Below are positions 24,602 through 36,371 of a DNA stretch of 64,000 nt, piece by piece (the first letter of the stretch is position 1; each line of letters begins with the position of its first letter). Below the pieces are notes generated by a model. That model worked only from the letters and a program-made list of their open reading frames with translations. It was not told where the DNA came from and ran no database searches. The DNA is from Hydractinia symbiolongicarpus (taxonomy: Eukaryota; Cnidaria; Hydrozoa; Anthoathecata; Hydractiniidae), in the NCBI RefSeq assembly GCF_029227915.1, contig NC_079885.1:30073001-30137000 (forward strand), in the 5' to 3' direction. The position numbers were made by a program, and so were the translations under genes.

Positions 24602-27238
24602 CTCGGCCCGTATAGTCAAAAGTATACAGAGAAAGTACCCGGGGTGTAAACTCATTTCCCGAACGATTTTTTAAATTATTATTTCACCACTAAAGCCCAT
24701 GAGACTTGTAGTTTTTAAAAATGTTTTCATTTTTGATGAGACGCTGAATAAAAGAAGTTTAATTGCCGGCAAACGAAAACCCGCGATTTCCCGCAAATCC
24801 CGGACTCGGCCCGTATAGTCAAAAGTATGCAAGGAAAGTACCCAGTGAGTAAACTCATTTCCCGAACGAATTTTTAAATTATTTTTTTACCACTAAAGCC
24901 CATGAGACTTGTAGTTTTTAAAAATGTTTTCATTTTTGATGAGACGCTGAATAAAAGAAGTTTAATCGCCGGCAAACGAAAACCCGCGATTTCCCGTAAA
25001 TCCCGGACGGGGGCCGTATAGTCAAAAGTATACAAGGAAAGTACCCAGTGAGAAAACTCATTTCCCGAACGAATTTTTAAATTATTTTTTCACCACTAAA
25101 ACGCATGAGACTTGTAGTTTTCAGAAATGTTGTCATTTTTGATGAGACGCTTAATGAAAGTGGTTTAATCGCCGGCAAACGAAAACCCGCCATTTCCCGT
25201 AAACCCCGGACTCGGCCCGTATAGTCAAAAGTATACAGAGAAAGTACCCGGGGTGTAAACTCATTTCCCGAACGATTTTTTAAATTATTATTTCACCACT
25301 AAAGCCCATGAGACTTGTAGTTTTTAAAAATGTTTTCATTTTTGATGAGACGCTGAATAAAAGAAGTTTAATTGCCGGCAAACGAAAACCCGCGACTTCC
25401 CGTAAATTCCAGACTCGGCCCGTATAGTCAAAAGTATACAAAGAAAGTCCGCAGGGAGTAAACTCATTTCCCGAACGATTTTTTAAATTAATATTCACCA
25501 CTAAAACGCATGAGACTTGTAGTTTTCAGAAATGTTTTCATTTTTGATGAGACGCTTAATGAAAGTGGTTTAATCGCCGGCAAGCGAAAACCCGCGATAT
25601 CACGTAAATCCCGGGCTTGGCCCGTATAGTCGAATGTATACAAAGAAAGTACCCTGTGAGTAAAATCATTTCCCGAACGATTTTTTAAATTATCTTTTCA
25701 TCACTAAAACGCATGAGACTTGCAGTTTTCAAAAATGTTTTCATTTTTGATGAGACGCTTAATAAAAGAGGTTTAATCGCCGGCAAACGAAATCCCGCGA
25801 TTTCTCGTAAATCCCGGGCTTGGCCCGTATAGTCGAATGTATACAAAGAAAGTACCCAGGGAGTAAACTCATTTCCCGACCGATTTTTTAAAAATTTTTT
25901 TCACCACTAAAACGCATGAGACTTGTAGTTTTCAAAAATGTTTTCATTTTTGATGAGACGCTGAATAAAAGAATTTAATCGCCGGCAAACGAAAACCTGC
26001 CATTTCCCGTAAATCCCGGGCTTGGCCCGTTTAGTCAAAAGTATATAAAGAAAGTACCCAGGGAGTAAACTAATTTCCCAAACGATTTTTTAAATTATTA
26101 TTTCACCACTAAAGCCCATGAGACTTGTAGTTTTTAAAAATGTTTTCATTTTTGATGAGACGCTGAATAAAAGAACTTTAATCGCCGGCAAACAAAAACC
26201 TGCGATTTCCCGTAAATCCCGGACTCGGCCCGTATAGTCAAAAGTATACAGAGAAAGTACCCAGGGAGTAAACTCATTTCCCGAACGATTTTTTAAATTA
26301 TTTTTTCACCACAAAAACGCATGAGACTTGTAGTTTTCAGAAATGTTTTCATTTTTGATGAGACGCTTAATGAAAGTGGTTTAATCGCCGGCAAGCGAAA
26401 ACCCGCGATTTCCCGTAAATCCCGGGCTTGGCCCGTATAGTCGAATGTATACAAAGAAAGTACCCTGTGAGTAAAATCATTTCCCGAACGATTTTTTAAA
26501 TTATCTTTTCACCACTAAAACGCATGAGACTTGCAGTTTTCAAAAATGTTTTCATTTTTGATGAGACGCTTAATAAAAGAGGTTTAATCGCCGGCAAACG
26601 AAATCCCGCGATTTCTCGTAAATCCCGGGCTTGGCCCGTATAGTCGAATGTATACAAAGAAAGTACCCAGGGAGTAAACTCATTTCCCGAACGATTTTTT
26701 AAAATTTTTTTTCACCAGTAAAACGCATGAGACTTGTAGTTTTCAAAAATGTTTTCATTTTTGATGAGACGCTGAATAAAAGAAGTTTAATCGTCGGCAA
26801 ACGAAAACCTGCGATTTCCCGTAAATCCCGGGCTTGACCCGTTTAGTCAAAAGTATACAAAGAAAGTACCCAGGGAGTAAACTAATTTCCCAAACGATTT
26901 TTTAAATTATTATTTCACCACTAAAGCCCATGAGACTTGTAGTTTTTAAGAATGTTTTCATTTCTGATGAGACGCTGAATAAAAGAAGTTTAATCGCCGG
27001 CAAACGAAAACCTGCGATTTCCCGTAAATCCCGGACTCGGCCCGTATAGTCAAAAGTATACAGAGAAAGTACCCAGGGAGTAAACTCATTTCCCGAACGA
27101 TTTTTTAAATTATTTTTTCACCACAAAAACGCATGAGACTTGTAGTTTTCAGAAATATTTTCATTTTTGATGAGACGCTTAATGAAAGTGGTTTAATCGC
27201 CGCCAAACGAAAACCTGCGATTTCCCGTAAATCCCGGG
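24602..27238 (+). repeat. Block C, copy 2: 13-unit HOR (2637 bp)
   Basis: The second tandem copy of the block starting at 21965. It ends where GTACCCAGAGTG near 27275 replaces the GTACCCGGGGTG expected from copy 1. A private change is CACCAGTAAAACG near 26715 (CACCACTAAAACG in copy 1). About ten substitutions were noticed over 2.6 kb by eye, so the pair looks slightly older than the block A duplication. Confidence 0.88.
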
Positions 27239-29430
27239 CTCGGCCCGTATAGTCAAAAGTATACAAAGAAAGTACCCAGAGTGTAAACTCATTTCCAGAA
27301 CGATTTTTTAAATTATTTTTTCACCACTAAAACGCATGAGACTTGTAGTTTTCAAAAATGTTTTCATTTTTGATGAGACGCTGAATGAAAGAAGTTTAAT
27401 CGCCGGCAGACGAAAACCTGCGATTTCCCGTAAATCCCGGACTCGGCCCGTATAGTCAAAAGTATACAAAGAAAGTACCCAGTGTGTAAACTCAATTCCC
27501 GAACGATTTTTTAAATTATTATTTCACCACTAAAGCCCATGAGACTTGTAGTTTTTAAAAATGTTTTTATTTTTGATTTGACGCGGAATAAAAGAAGTTT
27601 ATTCGCCGGCAAACGAAAACGCGCCATTTCCCGTAAACCCCGGACTCAACCCGTGTACTCAAAAGTATACAAAGAAAGTACCCATGGAGTAAACTCATTT
27701 CCCGAACGATTTTTTAAATTATTTTTTCACCACTAAAACGCATAAGACTTGTAGTTTTTAGAAATGTTTTCATTTTTGATGAGACGCTGAATAAAAAAAG
27801 TTTATTAGCCGGCAAACGAAAACCCGCCATTTCCCGTAAACCCCGGACTCGACCCGTATACTCAAAAGTATACAAAGAAAGTACCCAGGGAGTAAACACA
27901 TTTCCCAAACGATATTTTAAATTAATTTTTCACCACTAAAACGCATGAGACTTGTAGTTTTCAGAAATGTTTTCATTTTTGATGAGACGCTTAATGAAAG
28001 TGGTTTAATCGCCGGCAAACGAAAACCCGCGATTTCCCGTAAATCCCGGACTCGGCCCGTATAGTCAAAAGTATACAAAGAAAGTACCCAGGGAGTAAAC
28101 TCATTTCCCGAACGATTTTTTAAATTATTATTTCACCACTAAAGCCCATGAGACTTGTATTTTTCGAAAATGTTTTCATTTTTGATGAGACACTGAATAA
28201 AAGAAGTTTAATCGCCGGCAGACGAAAACCTGCGATTTCCCGTAAATCCCGGACTCGGCCCGTATAGTCAAAAGTATACAGAGAAAGTACCCAGGGAGTA
28301 AACTCATTTCCCGAACGATTTTTTAAATTATTTTTTCACCACAAAAACGCATGAGACTTGTAGTTTTCAGAAATATTTTCATTTTTGATGAGACGCTTAA
28401 TGAAAGTGGTTTAATCGCCGCCAAACGAAAACCTGCGATTTCCCGTAAATCCCGGGCTCGGCCCGTATAGTCAAAAGTATACAAAGAAAGTACCCAGGGT
28501 GTAAACTCATTTCCAGAACGATTTTTTAAATTATTTTTTCACCACTAAAACGCATGAGACTTGTAGTTTTCAAAAATGTTTTCATTTTTGATGAGACGCT
28601 GAATGAAAGAAGTTTAATCGCCGGCAGACGAAAACCTGCGATTTCCCGTAAATCCCGGACTCGGCCCGTATAGTCAAAAGTATACAAAGAAAGTACCCAG
28701 TGTGTAAACTCAATTCCCGAACGATTTTTTAAATTATTATTTCACCACTAAAGCCCATGAGACTTGTAGTTTTTAAAAATGTTTTTATTTTTGATTTGAC
28801 GCGGAATAAAAGAAGTTTATTCGCCGGCAAACGAAAACGCGCCATTTCCCGTAAACCCCGGACTCAACCCGTGTACTCAAAAGTATACAAAGAAAGTACC
28901 CATGGAGTAAACTCATTTCCCGAACGATTTTTTAAATTATTTTTTCACCACTAAAACGCATAAGACTTGTAGTTTTTAGAAATGTTTTCATTTTTGATGA
29001 GACGCTGAATAAAAAAAGTTTATTAGCCGGCAAACGAAAACCCGCCATTTCCCGTAAACCCCGGACTCGACCCGTATACTCAAAAGTATACAAAGAAAGT
29101 ACCCAGGGAGTAAACTCATTTCCCAAACGATATTTTAAATTAATTTTTCACCACTAAAACGCATGAGACTTGTAGTTTTCAAAAATATTTTCATTTTTGA
29201 TGAGACGCTGAATGAAAGAAGTTTAATCGCCGGCAATCGAAAACCTGCGATTTCCCGTAAATCCCAGACTCGGCCCGTATAGTCAAAAGTATACAAAGAA
29301 AGTACCCAGAGTGTAAACTCATTTCTTAAACGATTTTTTAAATTATTATTTCACCACTAAAGCCCATGAGACTTGTATTTTTCGAAAATGTTTTCATTTT
29401 TGATGAGACACTGAATAAAAGAAGTTTAAT
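27001..29430 (+). repeat. Block D: 6-unit HOR (1218 bp), two copies
   Basis: Positions ~27001-27960 match ~28219-29178 at exactly 1218 bp (6 x 203). The remainder of the unit is less alike: 27960-28125 differs from 29178-29343, while 28141-28205 again matches 29359-29423 through the private TTTTTCGAAAATG and GAGACACTGAATAAAAG. Each copy contains an unusually divergent unit, with GATTTGACGCGGAATAAAAG, GTTTATTCGCC, AAAACGCGCC and CTCAACCCGTGTACTC (27561-27672 and 28779-28890). The next unit shares the related GTATACTC variant. Partial replacement by gene conversion is a plausible explanation. Confidence 0.82.
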
Positions 29431-29439
29431 CGCCGGCAA

Positions 29440-31469
29440 ACGAAAACCCGCCATTTCCCGTAAATCCCGGACTCGGTCCGTATAGTCAAAAGTATACAAA
29501 GAAAGTACCCAGGGTGTAAACTCATTTCCAGAACGATTTTTTAAATTATTTTTTCACCACTAAAACGCATAAGACTTGCAGTTTTTAAAAATGTTTTCAT
29601 TTTTGATGAGACGCTGAATAAAAGAAGTTTAATCGCCGGCAAACGAAAACCCGCCATTTCCCGTAAACCCCGGACTCAGCCCGTATAATCAAAAGTATAC
29701 AAAGAAAGTACCCAGGGAGTAAACTCATTTCCCGAACGATTTTTTAAATTATTTTTCACCACTAAAACGCATGAAACTTGTAGTTTTCAAAAATCTTTTT
29801 ATTTTTGATGAGACGCTGAATGAAAGAAGTTTAATCGCCGGCAAACGAAAACCCGCGATTTCCCGTAAATCCCGGGCTTGGCCCGTATATTCAAATGTAT
29901 AAAAAGAAAGTACCCTGTGAGTAAACTCATTTCCAGTACGATTTTTTAAATTATTTTTTCACCACTAAAACGCATAAGACTTGTAGTTCTCAAAAATGTT
30001 TTCATTTTTGATGAGACGCTGAATAAAAGAAGTTTAATCGCCGGCAAACGAAAACCCGCGATTTCCCGTAAATCCCGGACTCGGCCCGTATAGTGAAAAG
30101 TATACAAAGAAAGTACCCAGGGAGTAAACTCATTTCCCGAACGGTTTTTTAAATTATTTTTTCACCACTAAAACGCATGACACTTGTAGTTTTCAAAAAT
30201 GTTTTAATTTTTGATGAGACGCTTAATGAAAGAGGTTTAATCGCCGGCAAACGAAAACCCACGATTTCCCGTAAATCCCGGGCTTGGCCCGTATAGTCGA
30301 ATGTATACAAAGAAAGTACCCAGGGAGTAACTCATTTCCCGAACGATTTTTTAAATTATTTTTTCACCACTAAAACGCATGAGACTTGAAGGTTTCAAAA
30401 ATGTTTTCATTTTTGATGAAACGCTTAATGAAAGAGGTTTAATCGCCGGCAAACGAAAACCCGTGATTTCCCGTAAATCCCGGGCTTGGCCCGTATAGTC
30501 GAATGTATACAAAGAAAGTACCCTGTGAGTAACCTCATTTCCAGAACGATTTTTTAAATTATTTTTTCACCACTAAAACGCATAAGACTTGTAGTTTTCA
30601 AAAATGTTTTCATTTTTGATGAGACGCTGAATAAAAGAATTTTAATCGCTGGCAAACGAAAACCCGCGATTTCCCGTAAATCCCGGCCTTGGCCCGTATA
30701 GTCAAAAGTATACAAAGAAAGTACCCAGGGAGTAAACACATTTCCCGAACGATTTTTTAAATTATCTTTTCACCACTAAAATGCATGAGACTTGTACTTT
30801 TCAAAAGTGTTTTCATTTTTGATGAGACGCTGAATAAAAGAAGTTTTATCGCCGGCAAACGAAAACCCGCGATTTCCCGTAAATCCCGGGCTTGGCCCGT
30901 ATAGTTGAATGTATCTAAAGAAAGTACCCAGGGAGTAAACTGATTTCCCGAACGATTTTTCAAATTGTTTCTGCACCACTAGAACGAATGAGACTTGTAG
31001 TTTTCAAAAATGTTTTTCATTTTTAATGAGACGCTTATTGAAAGATGTTTAATCGCCGGCAAATGAAAACCCGCGAGTTCCCGTTAATCCCGGGCTTGTC
31101 CCGTATAGTCGAATGTATACAAAGAAAGTACCCTGTGAGTAAACTCATTTGCAGAACGATTTTTTAAATTATCTTTTCACCACTAAAGCCCATGAGACTT
31201 GCAGTTTTTAAAAATGTTTTCATTTTTGATGAGACGCTGAATAAAAGAAGTTTAATCGCCGGCAAACTAACACCCGCGATTTCCCGTAAATCCCGGGCTT
31301 GGCCCGTATAGTCGAATGTATACAAAGAAAGTACACTGTGAGTAACCTCATTTCCAGAACGATTTTTTAAATTATTTTTTCAACACTAAAACGCATAAGA
31401 CTTGTAGTTTTCAAAAATGTTTTCATTTTTGATGAGACGCTGAATAAAAGAATTTTAATCGCCGGCAAA
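29440..31469 (+). repeat. Block E, copy 1: 10-unit HOR (~2029 bp)
   Basis: Matches 31470-33325 at an offset of 2027-2030, the value drifting because of single-base indels. Shared markers include CTCAGCCCGTATAATC, GTATATTCAAATGTATAAAA, GTAGTTCTCAAAAATG, TTGTACTTTTCAAAAGTG and CTGCACCACTAGAACG. Substitutions and indels are more frequent than in blocks A or F, so this duplication looks older. Confidence 0.82.
30288..30301 (-). other. CENP-B-box-like near miss (representative of GTCGAATG units)
   Basis: On the plus strand CCCG (30288-30291) is followed by TATAGT and then CGAA (30298-30301). Read on the minus strand this is TTCG-ACT-A-TA-CGGG. The known CENP-B box core is TTCG, four bases, A, two bases, CGGG, so both outer blocks and the central A are present but the first spacer is one base short. 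It occurs only in units with GTCGAATG; units with GTCAAAAG lack the CGAA block. With the spacing wrong I do not call it a functional box. Confidence 0.3.
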
Positions 31470-33325
31470 CGAAAACCCGCGATTTACCGTAAATCCCGGA
31501 CTCGGCCCGTATAGTCAAAAGTATACAAAGAAAGTACCCAAGGTGTAAACTCATTTCCAGAACGATTTTTTAAATTATTTTTTCACCACTAAAACGCATA
31601 AGACTTGTAGTTTTTAAAAATGTTTTCATTTTTGATGAGACGCTGAATAAAAGAAGTTTAATCGCCGGCAAACGAAAACCCGCCATTTCCCGTAAACCCC
31701 GGACTCAGCCCGTATAATCAAAAGTATACAAAGAAAGTACCCAGGGAGTAAACTCATTTCCCGAACGATTTTTTAAATTATTTTTTCACCACTAAAACGC
31801 ATGAAACTTGTAGTTTTCAAAAATCTTTTTATTTTTGATGAGACGCTGAATGAAAGAAGTTTAATCGCCGGCAAACGAAAACCCGCGATTTCCCGTAAAT
31901 CCCGGGCTTGGCCCGTATATTCAAATGTATAAAAAGAAAGTACCCTGTGAGTAAACTCATTTCCAGAACGATTTTTTAAATTATTTTTTCACCACTAAAA
32001 CGCATAAGACTTGTAGTTCTCAAAAATGTTTTCATTTTTGATGAGACGCTGAATAAAATAAGTCTAATCGCCGGCAAACGAAAACCCGCGATTTCCTGTA
32101 AATCCCGGACTCGGCCCGTATAGTCAAAAGTATACAAAGAAAGTACCCAGGGAGTAAACTCATTTCCCGAACGGTTTTTTAAATTATTTTTTCACCACTA
32201 AAACGCATGACACTTGTAGTTTTCAAAAATGTTTTCATTTTTGATGAGACGCTTAATGAAAGAGGTTTAATCGCCGGCAAACGAAAACCCACGATTTCCC
32301 GTAAATCCCGGGTTTGGCCCGTATAGTCGAATGTATACAAAGAAAGTACCCAGGGAGTAACTCATTTCCCGAACGATTTTTTAAATTATTTTTTCACCAC
32401 TAAAACGCATGAGACTTGTAGGTTTCAAAAATGTTTTCATTTCTGATGAGACGCTTACTGAAAGAGGTTTAATCGCCGGCAAACGAAAACCCGTGATTTC
32501 CCGTAAATACCGGGCTTGGCCCGTATAGTCGAATGTATACAAAGAAAGTACCCTGTGAGTAACCTAATTTCCAGAACGATTTTTTAAATTATTTTTTCAC
32601 CACTAAAACGCATAAGACTTGTAGTTTTCAAAAATGTTTTCATTTTTGATGAGACGCTGAATAAAGGATTTTAATCGCTGGCAAACGAAAACCCGCGATT
32701 TCCCGTAAATCCCGGCCTTGGCCCGTATAGTCAAAAGTATACAAAGAAAGTACCCAGGGAGTAAACACATTTCCCGAACGATTTTTTAAATTATCTTTTC
32801 ACAACTAAAATGCATGAGACTTGTACTTTTCAAAAGTGTTTTCATTTTTGATGAGACGCTTAATGAAAGAGGTTTAATCGCCGGCAAACCAAAACCCACG
32901 ATTTCCCGTAAATCCCGGGCTTGGCCGTATAGTTGAATGTATCTAAAGAAAGTACCCAGGGAGTAAACTGATTTCCCGAACGATTTTTCAAATTATTTCT
33001 GCACCACTAGAACGAATGAGACTTGTAGTTTTTAAAAATGTTTTCATTTTTAATGAGACGCTTAATGAAAGATGTTTAATCGCCGGCAAATGAAAACCCG
33101 CGAGTTCCCGTTAATCCCGGGCTTGTCCCGTATAGTCGAATGTATACAAAGAAAGTACCCTGTGAGTAAACTCATTTGCAGAACGATTTTTTAAATTATC
33201 TTTTCACCACTAAAGCCCATGAGACTTGCAGTTTTTAAAAATGTTTTCATTTTTGATGAGACGCTGAATAAAAGAAGTTTAATCGCCGGCAAACTAAAAC
33301 CCGCGATTTCCCGTAAATCCCGGAC
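31470..33325 (+). repeat. Block E, copy 2: 10-unit HOR
   Basis: The second copy of the preceding 10-unit block. Private changes include CTTGGCCGTATAG (one C missing, near 32925), AATAAAGGATTTTAATC near 32663 and CACAACTAAAATGC near 32800. Similarity ends near 33325, where GGACTCGGCCCG replaces GGGCTTGGCCCG. Confidence 0.8.
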
Positions 33326-34400
33326 TCGGCCCGTATAGTCAAAAGTATACAAAGAAAGTACCCAGGGAGTAAACTCATTTCCCGAACGGTTTTTTAAATT
33401 ATTTTTTCACCACTAAAACGCATGAGACTTGTAGTTTTCAAAAATGTTTTCTTTTTTGATGAGACGCTTAATGAAAGATGTTTAATCGCCGGCAAACGAA
33501 AACCCACGATTTCCCGTAAATCCCGGGCTTGGCCCGTATAGTCGAATGTATACGAAGAAAGTACCCAGGGAGTAACTCATTTCCCGAACGATTTTTTAAA
33601 TTATCTTTTCACCACTAAACCGCATGAGACTTGTAGGTTTCAAAAATGTTTTCATTTTTGATGAGACGCTTAATGAAAGAGGTTTAATCGCCGGCAAACG
33701 AAAACCCGCGATTTCCCGGAAATCACGGGCTTGGCCCGTATAGTCGAATGTATACAAAGAAAGTACCCTGTGAGTAAACTCATTTGCAGAACGATTTTTT
33801 AAATTATCTTTTCACCACTAAAGCCCATGAGACTTGCAGTTTTTAAAAATGTTTTCATTTTTGATGAGACGCTGAATAAAAGAAGTTTAATCGCCGGCAA
33901 ACTAACACCCGCGATTTCCCGTAAATCCCGGACTCGGCCCGTATAGTCAAAAGTATACAAAGAAAGTACCCAGGGAGTAAACTCATTTCCCGAACGGTTT
34001 TTTAAATTATTTTTTCACCACTAAAACGCATGAGACTTGTAGTTTTCAAAAATGTTTTCTTTTTTGATGAGGCGCTTAATGAAAGAGGTTTAATCGCCGG
34101 CAAACGAAAACCCACGATTTCCCGTAAATCTCGGGCTTGGCCCGTATAGTCGAATGTATACAAAGAAAGTACCCAGGGAGTAACTCATTTCCCGAACGAT
34201 TTTTTAAATTATCTTTTCACCACTAAAACGCATGAGACTTGTAGGTTTCAAAAATGTTTTCATTTTTGATGAGACGCTTAATGAAAGAGGTTTAATCGCC
34301 GGCAAACGAAAACCCGCGATTTCCCGTAAATCCCGGGCTTGGCCCGTATAGTCGAATGTATACAAAGAAAGTACCCTGTGAGTAACCTCATTTCCAGAAC
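33185..34400 (+). repeat. Trimer HOR (~608 bp), two copies
   Basis: CTTGCAGTTTTTAAAAATG near 33225 recurs near 33833, and the TTTTCTTTTTTGATGAG unit near 33445 recurs near 34053, both at 608 bp (3 units less 1 bp). The first copy carries private changes CTAAACCGCATG and CCCGGAAATCACGGG; the second has GATGAGGCGC and ATCTCGGGC. Confidence 0.78.
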
Positions 34401-36371
34401 GATTTTTTAAATTATTTTTTCAACACTAAAACGCATAAGACTTGTATTTTTCAAAAATGTTTTCATTTTTGATGAGACGCTGAATAAAAGAATTTTAATC
34501 GCCGGCAAACGAAAACCCGCGATTTCCCGTAAATCCCGGGCTTGGCCCGTATAGTCAAAAGTATACAAAGAAAGTACCCAGGGAGTAAACACATTTCCCG
34601 AACGATTTTTTAAATTATTTTTTCACCACTAAAACGCATGAGACTTGTAGTTTTCAAAAGTGTTTTCATTTTTGATGAGACGCTGATTAAAAGAAGTTTA
34701 ATCGCCGGCAAACGAAAACCCGCGATTTCCCGTAAATCCCGGGCTTGGCCCGTATAGTTGAATGTATCTAAACAAAGTACTCAGGGAGTAAACTGATTTC
34801 TCGAACGATTTTTCAAATTATTTCTGCACCACTAGAACGAATGAGACTTGTAGTTTTCAAAAATGTTTTCATTTTTAATGAAACGCTTAATGAAAAATGT
34901 TTAATCGCCGGCAAATGAAAACCCTCGAGTTCCCGTTAATCCCGGGCTTGTCCCGTATAGTCGAATGTATACAAAGAAAGTACCCTGTGAGTAAATTCAT
35001 TTGCAGAACGATTTTTTAAATTATCTTTTCACCACTAAAGCCGATGAGTCTTGCAGTTTTTAAAAATGTTTTCATTTTTGATGAGACGCTGAATAAAAGA
35101 AGTTTAATCGCCGGCAAACTAACACCCGCGATTTCCCGTAAATCCCGGACTCGGCCCGTATAGTCAAAAGTATACAAAGAAAGTACCCAGGGAGTAAACT
35201 CATTTCCCGAACGATTTTTTAAATTATTTTTTCACCACTAAAACGCATGAGACTTGTAGGTTTCAAAAATGTTTTCATTTTTGATGAGACACTGAATAAA
35301 AGAAGTTTAATCGCCGGCAAACGAAAACCCGCCATTTCCCGTAAATCCCGGACTCGGCCCGTATAGTCAAAAGTATACAAAGAAAGTACCCAGGGTGTAA
35401 ACTCATTTCCAGAACGATTTTTTAAATTATTTTTTCACCACTAAAACGCATAAGACTTGTAGTTTTTAAAAATGTTTTCATTTTTGATGAGACGCTGAAT
35501 GAAAGAAGTTTAATCGCCGGCAAACGAAAACCCGCGATTTCCCGTAAATCCCGGGCTTGGCCCGTATATTCAAATGTATAAAAAGAAAGTACCCTGTCAG
35601 TAAACTCATTTCCAGAACGATTTTTTAAATTATTTTTTCACCACTAAAACGCATAAGACTTGTAGTTCTCAAAAATGTTTTCATTTTTGATGAGACGCTG
35701 AATAAAAGAAGTTTAATCGCCAGCAAACGAAAACCCGCGATTTCCCGTAAATCCCGGACTCGGCCCGTATAGTCAAAAGTATACAAAGAAAGTACCCAGG
35801 GAGTAAACTCATTTCCCGAACGGTTTTTTAAATTATTTTTTTACCACTAAAACGCATGACACTTGTAGTTTTCAAAAATGTTTTCATTTTTGATGAGACG
35901 CTTAATGAAAGAGGTTTAATTGCCGGCAAACGAAAACCCACGATTTCCCGTAAATCCCGGGCTTGGCCCGTATAGTCGAATGTATACAAAGAAAGTACCC
36001 AGGGAGTAACTCATTTCCCGAACGATTTTTTAAATTATTTTTTCACCACTAAAACGCATGAGACTTGTAGGTTTCAAAAATGTTTTCATTTTTGATGAGA
36101 CGCTTAATGAAAGAGGTTTAATCGCCGGCAAACGAAAACCCGTGATTTCCCGTAAATCCCGGGCTTGGCCCGTATAGTCGAATGTATACAAAGAAAGTAC
36201 CCTGTGAGTAACCTCATTTCCAGAACGATTTTTTAAATTATTTTTTCACCACTAAAACGCATAAGACTTGTAGTTTTCAAAAATGTTTTCATTTTTGATG
36301 AGACGCTGAATAAAAGAATTTTAATCGCTGGCAAACGAAAACCCGCGATTTCCCGTAAATCCCGGCCTTGG
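34141..36371 (+). repeat. Block F, copy 1: 11-unit HOR (2231 bp)
   Basis: Matches 36372-38602 at a constant offset of 2231 (11 units less 2 bp). Only one substitution was noticed: CTAAACAAAGTACTC near 34770 versus CTAAAGAAAGTACTC near 37001. Even rare variants are shared, such as ACCCTCGAGTTCCCG, GCCGATGAGTCTTGCAG and ACCCTGTCAGTAAAC. The left edge lies where ATCTCGGGCTTGG gives way to shared sequence. Confidence 0.9.

Noticed and set aside
30288-30301. Calling a true CENP-B box
   Set aside because: The spacer is one base shorter than the established core in every GTCGAATG unit examined, so the contacts could not be the same. Kept only as a near miss.
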